A stretch of 64,000 nt of DNA from Burkholderia sp. SRS-46 (lineage in GTDB: Bacteria; Pseudomonadota; Gammaproteobacteria; Burkholderiales; Burkholderiaceae). The stretch covers positions 736,884 through 800,883 of the forward strand of contig NZ_PTXL01000003.1 of NCBI RefSeq assembly GCF_004343775.1. Reading direction: 5' to 3'. The translations under genes were made by a program, and so were the position numbers. The notes beneath the pieces were generated by a model. That model was not told the DNA's origin. It did not search any database and saw nothing but the letters and a program-made list of their open reading frames with translations. The first letter of the stretch is position 1. Every line of letters begins with the position of its first letter. Shown here piece by piece: positions 55,609-64,000 of this stretch.

Positions 55609-58104
55609 ATGCATCGCCTGCCGTTCTCTTCGAATCCGGACGCTGCCGCGCTTGCGCGCTGCGTCGAAGGGAGAACCGACGCCGCTCGGGCCGCGTATCG
55701 CCCCGCGGCCCGGGCGGTGCGGCTTGCCGTCTTCGGCATCGCGCTCGCGGCGAGCGGCGCCTGCCCGCATGCATTCGCCCAGGCGCCCGCCGGCGCCATG
55801 GGCCGGGCTGCGGTCCGGCACTACGACATCCCGGCCGGGGCGCTATCCGCGACACTGAACCGGCTTGCCGATCAGGCGGATGTCCTGCTCAGCGTGCCGG
55901 GCGAACTGACGAACGGCAAGACCAGCCCGGGTGTCCGCGGAGCGTATTCCGTCGATGGCGCGTTCCAGGCCATCCTGATCGGCACGGGTCTCGAGGCAGT
56001 GCGACAGGACGACGGCAGCTACTCGCTGAGGCCTTCGGCGGCAGCGGGCATGCAAGGCGTCCTGCCGGCGGTCACGGTGATCGGCAAACGCATCGACGAC
56101 GCCATCGTCGCGCCCTATGCGGGCGGGCAGGTCGCGCAAGGCGCCCGGGTCGGCCTGCTCGGCAACCGCGATTACATGGATACGCCGTTCAGCCTGACGA
56201 GCTATACGGAAAAGCTCGTCCGGGACGAGCAGTCGACCAGCGTGGCGGAACTCCTGACCACGACCGATCCTTCGGTCAGGGCGGCGATCGACAGCAGCAA
56301 CCGCTACGACGCGATCACGATTCGCGGCCTGCGTGTCGAAAACAGCGAGATCGGCCTGAACGGGCTGTACGGGCTCGCGCCGGCCTATCGGGTCGGCCCC
56401 GACCCGATCGAGCGGATCGAGATTCTCAAGGGGCCCGGTGCGCTGCTCAGCGGCATGCTTCCGCAGGGCAGCGTCGGCGGCAGCGTCAACGTCGTGACGA
56501 AGCGCGCGGACGACGCGCCGCTGACCCGCCTGACGACCGAATACATGTCCGGTTCCGTGTTCGGCGGCCATGCCGACATCGGCCGGCGCTTCGGCAGGAA
56601 CGGCGCGTTCGGCATCCGCATCAACGCCGCGCGTCGGCAGGGCGATACGCCGATCGACGACCAGACCCGGCGGAACACCGCGCTGTCGGTGGGGCTCGAC
56701 TATCGCGGCGATCGCCTGCGCCTCTTCGGCGATGTCATCTACCAGAATGACCACATGCACGCGGCCGCGCGCGGCTATACCCCGATCGCGGGAATCGCGG
56801 TGCCGGAGGCGCCCGATCCCAGGATCAACCTCGCGCAGTCGTTTGCCTATTCGAGTGCGCACAGCGTGACGGCGCTCGGGCGGGCCGAGTACGACCTCGC
56901 GCCCGACGTGACGCTGTACGGCGCCGCCGGCATCAACCGCTTTGGCTACGACAAGCTGGAGGACCCCGGCGCGGTCATTACCGACGTGCAGGGCAATGCC
57001 ACGTCCACGTCGAAATTCCAGACCGGGCGCTCGCACGCGCTGTCGGCGGAAGCGGGCGTCAGGGCCCGGTTCAGGACCGGGCCGATCGAGCATCGGCTGG
57101 TCGTCGGCGGCAATTATCTGCAGCAGACGACCTGGTTCGGGCAAACGACCTACGGAAGCTATCCGACGAACATCTACGTGCCGACCCGGCTGTCGGGCCC
57201 GGGCGCGCCGGTATCCGTTGCGCCGGAGGCCAGGGACAGCACGCAGATCCTGCGCAGCATCGCCATTGCCGATACGCTGTCCGTCGCGAACGGTCTCGTG
57301 CAACTCACGCTTGGCGTGCGCCACCAGCAAGTCGACAGCCGCAACTTCGCCGCGTCCGGCGTGGAGGCGTCGCACTACGACCAGGGCGCAACGACGCCTT
57401 CCGTCGCGCTGGTGATCCGCCCGCTCGACCAGCTGTCCTTCTACACGAACTACATCGAGGCGCTGACGCCGGGTTCCGCGCCGCCCGCCGACGCGGCCAA
57501 TCCGAACCAGGTGTTCGCGCCGTTCAAGTCGAAGCAATACGAGGTCGGAACCAAGCTCGATCTCGGCACCTTCGGCGCGACCCTGGCGCTGTTCCAGATC
57601 GATGTCCCGAGCGGCATCGTCGACCCGGTCACCCGGATCTACGGCCTGAATGGCCTGCAACGCAATCGCGGCATCGGTCTTTCCGGTTTCGGGGAGCTTG
57701 CCCGTGGCGTCCGCGTGCTTGGCGGCGTCAGCTGGCTCGATGCGAAGCTGCGTCGAACCCAGGGCAGCGCCAACGACGGGAATCGTGCGGTGGGCGCACC
57801 GTCGTTGCAGGCCAATCTCGGCGGGGAATGGGACACGCCCTTCATCCCCGGATTTACGTTGACCGGGCGCCTCATCTACACAGGCAAGGCCTACGTGAGC
57901 CAGGACAACACGCAGCACGTGCCGAACTGGACGCGATTCGATCTCGGTGGCCGCTACATGACGAAGGTCGCGGGGCGAGACGTCACGCTGCGCGCCAACG
58001 TGACCAATCTCTTCAACAAGGACTACTGGCAAGCCAACCCGACCGGGTATCTGATCAGCGGCATGCCGCGTACGTTCTGGCTGACGTTGTCGACGGACCT
58101 GTGA
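55609..58104 (+). CDS. FecA-type TonB-dependent receptor with signalling domain
   Basis: An 831-residue outer-membrane receptor. After a long basic signal region (to about residue 55) comes the STN signalling domain (about 68-145; HYDIPAGALSATLNRLADQADVLLSV), then a plug domain (VAELLTTTDPSVRAAIDSSNRYDAITIRGL ... ERIEILKGPGALLSGMLPQGSVGGSVN) and a 22-strand barrel ending in aromatic TFWLTLSTDL. It should import a ferric siderophore and signal to FecR. The start at 55609 is chosen after CGGGG; an earlier TTG adds 11 residues. Ligand unknown. Confidence 0.93.
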   Translation: MHRLPFSSNPDAAALARCVEGRTDAARAAYRPAARAVRLAVFGIALAASGACPHAFAQAPAGAMGRAAVRHYDIPAGALSATLNRLADQADVLLSVPGELTNGKTSPGVRGAYSVDGAFQAILIGTGLEAVRQDDGSYSLRPSAAAGMQGVLPAVTVIGKRIDDAIVAPYAGGQVAQGARVGLLGNRDYMDTPFSLTSYTEKLVRDEQSTSVAELLTTTDPSVRAAIDSSNRYDAITIRGLRVENSEIGLNGLYGLAPAYRVGPDPIERIEILKGPGALLSGMLPQGSVGGSVNVVTKRADDAPLTRLTTEYMSGSVFGGHADIGRRFGRNGAFGIRINAARRQGDTPIDDQTRRNTALSVGLDYRGDRLRLFGDVIYQNDHMHAAARGYTPIAGIAVPEAPDPRINLAQSFAYSSAHSVTALGRAEYDLAPDVTLYGAAGINRFGYDKLEDPGAVITDVQGNATSTSKFQTGRSHALSAEAGVRARFRTGPIEHRLVVGGNYLQQTTWFGQTTYGSYPTNIYVPTRLSGPGAPVSVAPEARDSTQILRSIAIADTLSVANGLVQLTLGVRHQQVDSRNFAASGVEASHYDQGATTPSVALVIRPLDQLSFYTNYIEALTPGSAPPADAANPNQVFAPFKSKQYEVGTKLDLGTFGATLALFQIDVPSGIVDPVTRIYGLNGLQRNRGIGLSGFGELARGVRVLGGVSWLDAKLRRTQGSANDGNRAVGAPSLQANLGGEWDTPFIPGFTLTGRLIYTGKAYVSQDNTQHVPNWTRFDLGGRYMTKVAGRDVTLRANVTNLFNKDYWQANPTGYLISGMPRTFWLTLSTDL

Positions 58105-58468
58105 GGCCTTCCATGACGGCAATCTCCTTTTGGTCGCGCCGCGTCTCCACGATACTTCGTTGCGGGAGCGCACGGGCCTTCGCTCGCCAGCGTTCTTCGA
58201 TAAATACATCGCACTACGAATTTAATGTTGACTTCCTGTCTCAAAAAGGAATAATTCTCATTTCGCGTTTCGGGCAGTCGGGCTATGCCCGCGATGCCGG
58301 AAACCGACGCGACGGGGTGCGGGGCAGGGGAAAGGATCCCGTGTGCTCCGGCGATGCGCGGATGTTGCCAGGATACGGCGAATACGCGAAACGCCGGTTC
58401 GAGCTGAATGGCCATCGCCCGGCGGGTGGCGATCGATTTTCACAATAAGACGATACGGAAGCAGAGCG
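58105..58468. other. Intergenic before second TonB receptor
   Basis: 364 bp with an AT-rich core (58195-58265) carrying a weak Fur-like site (described separately). No gene supported. Confidence 0.4.
58247..58265 (+). promoter_or_regulatory. Weak Fur-box-like site before second receptor
   Basis: AGGAATAATTCTCATTTCG matches about 10 of 19 Fur-box positions, including TCATT. It lies about 200 bp before the receptor ATG in the only AT-rich part of this spacer. Weak on its own; context supports it. Confidence 0.35.
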
Positions 58469-60676
58469 ATGCAGCTGATCAGTAGTGCAGATGGTTTGGG
58501 GAGAGGGATGCCGTCCACCGGGCGCGCGACGGTGCGCCGGCAGGACAAATTGATGCTCGCGTGCGCGCTGGCGCTTGCGTCATGGAATGTTCATGCGCAA
58601 GTCGCCGCGAACAAGGGCGCAGCGGCCGCACCGGACAAGGCTGCGGCAGGTGCCGCACCGCAGGATGCGGCGGCGGCTCCCGCGACGCTCGACGCGATTT
58701 CCGTGCAGGGCAGCCGTCCGTCGCTGTACGCGGTGCCGGACGTCAACGTCGGCGCACTGGGCGCGAAGGATCCGAAGGACCTGCCGATGTCGGTGGCATC
58801 CTATTCCGGCGAACTGATCGAAGCGCAGCGGGCCCGCACGCTGATGGACGTGCTGAAGAACGATCCGTCGGTGCAGAACACCGCGGTCGGCGGCGCGATG
58901 GACAACATCAGCATCCGCGGCTTTGCGGTCGACTGGACCAACACGATGTGCCGTGACGGCATGCCGGTCGCGCCCTACTACGATCTTCCGCTCGAGAACG
59001 TCGAGCGCATCGATGTGCTGAAGGGGCCGTCGGGGTTCCTGTACGGCGTGAATTCGCCGGGCGGCACGGTCAACTACGTGCTCAAGCGCCCGACCCGCGA
59101 CCGCTTCACGACCGTCACCGGCGAGGTGCGCAGCTACGACGGTTACTACGGCGCGGTCGACACCGGCGGCCCGATCGGCGACGGCAAGTTCGGCTATCGC
59201 TTCAACGTGGCCGGCGAGAAGGTCGGCAATTTCGGCCACTCGGGCGACCTGCGCCGCACGTTCGTGAGCGGCGCGCTCGATTGGGCGATTTCGCCGCGTG
59301 CGCTGCTGCGCGTGAACTTCGACTACCAGAACAAGCGGCTGGCATCGCAGCCCGTGATCGGCACGCAGCCGGACGGCTCGCTGCCGCCGCAGATCGATCC
59401 GCGGACGCTGCTCGGGCAGCCGTGGCTGCAATACCGCACCAACACGTTCAACATCGGTGGCCAGTTCGACTTCAAGCTGACCGACAACTGGACCTTCACG
59501 ACCCAGGTCGCGCAGTCGTACAACAACCGCGACGCGGCGTTTCCGGACATCTACTCGGTCGCGGCGAACGGCAACATCCTGAGCGGCGACATCTACCTGT
59601 CGCCGGGCCAGAGTTTCCGCGTGCTGTCGACGAACACCTTCGTATCCGGGAAATTCAACACCGGACCGCTCGCGCACCAGCTCGTGACGGGCGTGTCGAC
59701 GCGCAACTACGATTCTCAGCAAGGCGGGTTCGGCGTGATGCCGATCACGGTGGGCAACATCTTCAATCCGGTCTACTCGCCGCCACAGACGACCACGTTC
59801 CCCGGCAAGACGGCCACGAAGAACTTCCAGCCGAGCGTGTTCATCAGCGACCTGATCGATATCGGCTCGCACTGGAGCGTCATGCTTGGCCTGCGCCACG
59901 TACGCTACCGCGACGATTCGTATGCCCCGTCCGGTGCGCAAACGCACTACGAAACCAGCGTGAACGTGCCGTCCGCTGGCCTGATCTTCAAGCCGCTGCC
60001 GTCGCTGTCGACGTACGTCAGCTATTCGGAAGGCTTCGAGCAAGGTGGCGTCGCGCCGTACAACACGCTCAATGCAGGCCAGAATCTCGCGCCGGTGAAG
60101 AGCAAGCAGTACGAAGCGGGCGTGAAGGCCGACATCGGCAGCGATTTCACCGTCAACGCCGCGGTGTTCCGCATCGAGAAGACGCTGCAGTACGTGAACG
60201 CGGATAACTACTTCGTGCAGGCCGGCAAGCAGCGTCATAGCGGGATCGAACTGACCGCGAACGGCCGTCTGACGCGGGACCTGTCGATCGTCGCGGGTGC
60301 CGCCTACCTGCATACCGCGCAGGACGATACGGGCGACGCCGCGACGAACGGCAAGCGGGCAGCGAACGTGCCCAAGTTCCAGGCGAACGCATTCCTCGAC
60401 TACCGGATTGCGGCCGTGCGCGGGCTGAACGTCGACGCCGGCGTCTACTACGTCGGCAGCCGGCCGCTCAACGCCGCGAACACCGTCTCGCTGCCCGGCT
60501 ACGTGCGTTTCGATGCGGGTGCGCGCTATCAGACGAACATCGGTGGCCACACGACGATTTTTCGTGCCGGTGTGCAGAACCTGACCGACAAGCGCTACTG
60601 GGCCGCAGCGAACTACAACGCCGTGTGGCCAGGTCAGCCACGCACGTTCTTCCTGTCCGCGCAGGTCGACATGTAA
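58469..60676 (+). CDS. TonB-dependent siderophore receptor
   Basis: A 735-residue TonB receptor without the STN domain. Signal peptide ends near WNVHAQ (about 45); an Ala-rich linker follows; then the plug (VASYSGELIEAQRARTLMDVLKNDPSVQ ... ERIDVLKGPSGFLYGVNSPGGTVNYVLKRP) and barrel with C-terminal GQPRTFFLSAQVDM. It resembles hydroxamate/carboxylate siderophore receptors such as FhuE/FoxA-like ones. It is followed by three biosynthetic genes on the same strand, so it may take back the product of that pathway. Confidence 0.92.
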   Translation: MQLISSADGLGRGMPSTGRATVRRQDKLMLACALALASWNVHAQVAANKGAAAAPDKAAAGAAPQDAAAAPATLDAISVQGSRPSLYAVPDVNVGALGAKDPKDLPMSVASYSGELIEAQRARTLMDVLKNDPSVQNTAVGGAMDNISIRGFAVDWTNTMCRDGMPVAPYYDLPLENVERIDVLKGPSGFLYGVNSPGGTVNYVLKRPTRDRFTTVTGEVRSYDGYYGAVDTGGPIGDGKFGYRFNVAGEKVGNFGHSGDLRRTFVSGALDWAISPRALLRVNFDYQNKRLASQPVIGTQPDGSLPPQIDPRTLLGQPWLQYRTNTFNIGGQFDFKLTDNWTFTTQVAQSYNNRDAAFPDIYSVAANGNILSGDIYLSPGQSFRVLSTNTFVSGKFNTGPLAHQLVTGVSTRNYDSQQGGFGVMPITVGNIFNPVYSPPQTTTFPGKTATKNFQPSVFISDLIDIGSHWSVMLGLRHVRYRDDSYAPSGAQTHYETSVNVPSAGLIFKPLPSLSTYVSYSEGFEQGGVAPYNTLNAGQNLAPVKSKQYEAGVKADIGSDFTVNAAVFRIEKTLQYVNADNYFVQAGKQRHSGIELTANGRLTRDLSIVAGAAYLHTAQDDTGDAATNGKRAANVPKFQANAFLDYRIAAVRGLNVDAGVYYVGSRPLNAANTVSLPGYVRFDAGARYQTNIGGHTTIFRAGVQNLTDKRYWAAANYNAVWPGQPRTFFLSAQVDM

Positions 60677-60822
60677 CGCGCCGTATCGGAACCAAACGAG
60701 AGACGACGGCCACCGGACGTGCCACAGAGCACGCCGGCCGTCCCCCCACGAAAACAGGTAATCCGCAGGGCACCCGCTGCGCCGTCGGTGTGGCGTCGCC
60801 CGTTTTCACACGAGGGAAACGC

Positions 60823-61893
60823 ATGAATCTAGTTGAAGGCATCGATCCATCCGGTCTGCGGCCGGTCTCGAAGTCGCTTGCGATCTACGAGCTACGCGAT
60901 GATGAAATCGCCGGGCTCGCGGATGTCGCGCACGAACTGATCGCTCATCACGACAGTGTCGAAAGTACGTCGTTCGCGCACGATTGCATGCTCGCCGCAC
61001 AGGAATTGCCGCGTTCGCTGCGTGCGCTCGCGCACCGCTACAGGCAACTCGAGCTGCCATGCAGCGTGCTGCTGCTGCGCGGCATGCCCGTGGACGACGC
61101 GCGTATCGGCGCCTCGCCGTCGCACTGGGATGCGCCGTGGCGGAATCCGCCGTCCTTGCACGAAGAGGCGATGCAGTGCCTGATGACGTCGCTGCTCGGG
61201 GACATGTTCGGCTGGCGCACGCAGGAGAACGGCCGCTTCCTGCGTCACATCGTGCCGATCAGGAAAGACCACGCGGAGCAGCTTGGTGGCGGAAGCAGTG
61301 TGACGCTGGTCTGGCACAACGAGGAAGCGTTCCACGAGCACCGCGCCGATTTCCTGTCGATTCTGTGCTACCGCAACGACGAGCGCGCGGAGACGATCTT
61401 CTGCGGGATCGAAGAGATCGAGATTCCGGACGACATGTGGCGTGTGCTGAGTGCGCCGCGCTTCACGATCCTGCCCGACAAGTCGCACCTGCCGGAGCAG
61501 AACGTCAGCGACCAGTGGCGGCTCGACGATCACGTGTTCGAGCGAATCCGCCGCATGCATGAGAGCCCGGAACCCGTGCCCGCACTGTCCGGGCTGCGCG
61601 CGAAGCCGTGGGTGCGCGTGGACGAGGCGTTCATGGCGCCGCTGCCCGGCGACGACGAAGCGCGGCGTGCGCTGCGCTGGCTGATCGACGCGTGCTATGC
61701 GCACCAGACGAGCGTCGTGATGCAACCGGGTGACATGGTCTGGGTCGACAACAAGCGGGCGGTGCATGGGCGCACGGTCTATCGCCCGAACTATGGTCCG
61801 CGCCAGCGCTGGCTGCGGCGGGTCAACGTTCACGTCAACCTGCGCGAGACGCTGCCGTTCCGGCAAGCGCCTGCGACGCGCGAAATCCTGTGA
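60823..61893 (+). CDS. Fe(II)/2-oxoglutarate oxygenase, VioC/clavaminate-synthase-like
   Basis: A 356-residue non-heme iron oxygenase of the TauD/clavaminate-synthase group. Iron ligands appear as His165 and Glu167 (VWHNEEAF) plus distal His315 (NKRAVHGRTVY); the Arg in RPNYGPRQRWLRRV would bind 2-oxoglutarate. The nearest characterised relatives, such as VioC and AsnO, hydroxylate free amino acids (Arg, Asn) at the beta carbon. GAGGG precedes the ATG. It lies directly after the second receptor gene and 7 bp before the dehydrogenase gene, so it probably tailors an amino-acid building block. Confidence 0.75.
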   Translation: MNLVEGIDPSGLRPVSKSLAIYELRDDEIAGLADVAHELIAHHDSVESTSFAHDCMLAAQELPRSLRALAHRYRQLELPCSVLLLRGMPVDDARIGASPSHWDAPWRNPPSLHEEAMQCLMTSLLGDMFGWRTQENGRFLRHIVPIRKDHAEQLGGGSSVTLVWHNEEAFHEHRADFLSILCYRNDERAETIFCGIEEIEIPDDMWRVLSAPRFTILPDKSHLPEQNVSDQWRLDDHVFERIRRMHESPEPVPALSGLRAKPWVRVDEAFMAPLPGDDEARRALRWLIDACYAHQTSVVMQPGDMVWVDNKRAVHGRTVYRPNYGPRQRWLRRVNVHVNLRETLPFRQAPATREIL

Positions 61894-61900
61894 GGCGCAG

Positions 61901-62947
61901 ATGAATACGACGACAATCGACTCGGCCCCGACGGCCGAAGCCAGTATGGACGTGCGCCCGCGGCTCGCGACACAGCCGTCGCAACTGCTCGTGCTCGGCA
62001 AGCGCGTGATCGACGAACTTGATTACGACCCGGCGATGGTGCTCGACGCGGTCGAGCGCGCATATCTCGGTCTGGGTACCGGCGAATCGGACAATCCTCG
62101 CAAGCTGATGAGCCAGCCCGCAGACAAGCATTCCGTCGCTTACGCGATGCTCGGCCGCGATGGCGGACGCAGAACGGTCGGCTTCAAGACCTCGTACAAG
62201 CACGACCCGGAACACAGCCGCGAGCTGCAGAAGTACTACACGACGCTGCTGCTGTTCGACGACGAAACGGGCATGCCGGTCGCGATGATGGACGGCAGCC
62301 TGGTCGGTTCACTGCGTACGCCGGCCGTCTCGGCGCTGATCGCGCGGGCCGCCGCCCCGCATGCGCGCACGGCGCTGGTCGTCGGCACCGGCACGCAAGG
62401 CCGGATGGCTGCGCCATTCCTGTTGACCGCGCTGCCGGAGGTCGAACGCGTGATCGTGCACGGGCACTACGACGCAGGCATCGACGCGGTGCGCCAGACG
62501 CTGCAGCGCTTCCATCCGGATCGCGATATCGAGGTGTCGACGAACCTCGAGGCATCGGCACGGCAAGCGGACATCGTGCTCGGCGTGGCCGGCGCCGGTG
62601 CGCCGGAAGCCGTGCATCACGGCGCGCTGAAGCCCGGCGCCCTGGCGCTGCTGGTCGGCTACGGCATTCATGCCGATGCACTCCACCGCGCCGATTACCG
62701 GATTGCGACGAGCGAAGCGCAGATGCAGGTGACCGGCGTCGATCTCGTCGACGAAGCGGGCAAGCTGCCCCCGGTCGACGCGGAGCTGCCCGACATCCTG
62801 CTGGGCCGCAAGCCGGCGCGCCGTCACGCCGACGAAATCGTGTACGCGTTCAACAGCGGGATGATCGTGACCGATATCGCGCTCGGGCGTGTCCTGGCCG
62901 ACGCGGCGCGCGCCAAGGGGCTTGGCACGGAGGTCGAGCTATGGTGA
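61901..62947 (+). CDS. Ornithine cyclodeaminase/mu-crystallin family dehydrogenase (SbnB-like)
   Basis: A 348-residue NAD-binding enzyme: Rossmann motif VVGTGTQGRMAAPFL, substrate-loop residues RRTVGFKTSYKHDP and DGSLVGSLRTPAVSALIAR, as in ornithine cyclodeaminases. The group includes SbnB, which makes 2,3-diaminopropionate for staphyloferrin B, and L-lysine cyclodeaminases. Between a hydroxylase and a PLP decarboxylase it may supply an unusual amino acid. It overlaps the decarboxylase gene by 7 bp (ATGGTGA). Confidence 0.75.
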   Translation: MNTTTIDSAPTAEASMDVRPRLATQPSQLLVLGKRVIDELDYDPAMVLDAVERAYLGLGTGESDNPRKLMSQPADKHSVAYAMLGRDGGRRTVGFKTSYKHDPEHSRELQKYYTTLLLFDDETGMPVAMMDGSLVGSLRTPAVSALIARAAAPHARTALVVGTGTQGRMAAPFLLTALPEVERVIVHGHYDAGIDAVRQTLQRFHPDRDIEVSTNLEASARQADIVLGVAGAGAPEAVHHGALKPGALALLVGYGIHADALHRADYRIATSEAQMQVTGVDLVDEAGKLPPVDAELPDILLGRKPARRHADEIVYAFNSGMIVTDIALGRVLADAARAKGLGTEVELW

Positions 62948-64000
62948 ACGACATTCCGCGCCTGCCGGCCTTGTGGGACCCGGCTCAGCGTGAGTTCGTG
63001 GACGAGCACGAAGCCATGATCCGTGATCTCGCGACGGGCTTCGACGCCCCCATTCACCTGCTGTTTCCGGAGCGATTCACCCGCAATGTGGCGGCGTTCC
63101 AGCGCGTGCTTACCGAGCGTCAGGTAGCGGGCAGCGTGTACTACGCGAAGAAGGCGAACAAGGCGCGCTGCTTCGTGCATGCCGCCGCCGAGTGCGAAAT
63201 TGGCGTCGACGTCGCGAGCATCGGCGAATTCGCCGATGCATTGGCCGCCGGCGTGAGCGGTGCGGACATCGGCGTCTCCGGCCCGGCGAAGGCGGACGGT
63301 CTGCTTCGGCTTGCCGTCCTGCACGGCGCGCTGATCGCCGTCGACAGTCCGGACGAACTCGGGCGTCTCGTCGCGATCGCGCGGCAATGCGGATGCATCG
63401 CGCGCGTGCTGCTGCGTATCGAGCCGGGCCCACCGTCCGGAAGCCGTTTCGGCCTGGACGCCGCGGCGCTCGACGCGGCGCTGTCGACATGCGCATCGAA
63501 TCGATCGTCGGTGGTGCTGGAAGGCTTCTCGTTCCATTTGTCCGGATACAGCGCCGAGGCGCGCTGCAATCAGGCCGGGATCGCGGTGCGCGCATGCGTG
63601 GCTGCGCGTGCGCTCGATCTTTCGCCTCACACGGTCAACATCGGCGGCGGCTTCGCGATGTCGTACGCCAGCCCGGACGACTGGCGCGCATTCCTGGCGG
63701 CCCACGGCCCCGACGATTACCACGCGAAGAAGGTGTTCGACGGGTTCTATCCGTATCACTCGGCGTGCAGCGGCGCGCAGATGCTCGACGCCATCGTGAC
63801 GGGCATTCCGGAAGGCGAGTCGAGACCGCTGGCCGACCTGTTGCGCGAGCACGGCCTGCAACTGATGCTGGAGCCGGGGCGTGCGCTGCTCGATCAGGCC
63901 GGATTCACCGTGTTCACCGTGCAGGGCGTGAAAGATCGCCGCGACTACGGCATCGCGACCGTGAACGGCACGAGCTTCAGCGTCTCCGAACAATGGTTCG
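62941..64000 (+). CDS. PLP-dependent decarboxylase, fold type III (3' end outside window)
   Basis: At least 353 residues, running off the window end. Alanine-racemase-like barrel with the PLP lysine (about 71) in YYAKKANKA, GEFADALAAGV, His in FSFHLSGYS, NIGGGFAMSY and EPGRAL. It matches the diaminopimelate/ornithine decarboxylase and SbnH-type family. The start ATG overlaps the previous stop. In siderophore loci SbnH decarboxylates a citryl-diaminopropionate intermediate; a similar role is possible but the rest of the pathway is not visible. Confidence 0.75.
   Translation, partial: MVNDIPRLPALWDPAQREFVDEHEAMIRDLATGFDAPIHLLFPERFTRNVAAFQRVLTERQVAGSVYYAKKANKARCFVHAAAECEIGVDVASIGEFADALAAGVSGADIGVSGPAKADGLLRLAVLHGALIAVDSPDELGRLVAIARQCGCIARVLLRIEPGPPSGSRFGLDAAALDAALSTCASNRSSVVLEGFSFHLSGYSAEARCNQAGIAVRACVAARALDLSPHTVNIGGGFAMSYASPDDWRAFLAAHGPDDYHAKKVFDGFYPYHSACSGAQMLDAIVTGIPEGESRPLADLLREHGLQLMLEPGRALLDQAGFTVFTVQGVKDRRDYGIATVNGTSFSVSEQWF

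Overview
The window looks like a Burkholderia cepacia complex replicon, most likely a secondary chromosome. GC is high (roughly 65-68 percent) with matching codon use. It carries DUF2957 lipoproteins and a complete prnABCD pyrrolnitrin operon, found in several cepacia-complex species and some Pseudomonas. No rRNA, tRNA, CRISPR array or intact transposase was seen.

Layout. 1-2042: the end of a sensor kinase converging on and overlapping an OmpR-type response regulator, then a TfoX-N protein. 2086-8152: an exported protein of unknown function, then a secreted polysaccharide-active group (Agd3-like deacetylase, small exported protein, six-hairpin-type lipoprotein). 8685-10779: a hipBA toxin-antitoxin pair with four evenly spaced operator-like repeats. 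11400-15765: two paralogous DUF2957 lipoproteins, an OmpW-like porin and a PraB-like protein, apparently one operon. 15939-18086: a membrane protein and a tyrosinase that appears to have lost its CuB half. 18087-25351: an AT-rich stretch, two tiny ORFs coupled to prnA, prnABCD, and a second AT-rich stretch with gene remnants. 25352-26187: a deletion-fused remnant of a type VI vgrG and a PAAR gene. The prn operon therefore sits between two decayed loci.

26466-39909: a DUF4337 protein; two membrane GGDEF-EAL proteins; a beta-propeller protein; a HutC-type regulator with an AprA-like flavoprotein, ferredoxin, HEAT protein and DUF971 protein; GtrA and acyltransferase genes; an enoyl-CoA hydratase. 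40069-45527: an S15-type exported hydrolase, a subtilisin-like protease and a pyruvyltransferase-family protein.

45685-64000 is devoted to iron. A Fur-box-like site precedes a six-gene unit: OprB-type porin, beta-propeller, Tat-exported Dyp peroxidase and a ferric-iron ABC transporter. Then come a FecI sigma factor behind a second Fur-like site, FecR, a FecA-type receptor with signalling domain, a second TonB receptor, and three biosynthetic enzymes (2-oxoglutarate hydroxylase, ornithine-cyclodeaminase-like dehydrogenase, PLP decarboxylase cut by the window end). These three may begin a siderophore or other iron-linked small-molecule pathway.

All functional calls come from reading motifs and family resemblance by eye; no database search was run. 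Start codons were chosen by ribosome binding site, signal peptide and overlap with neighbours.
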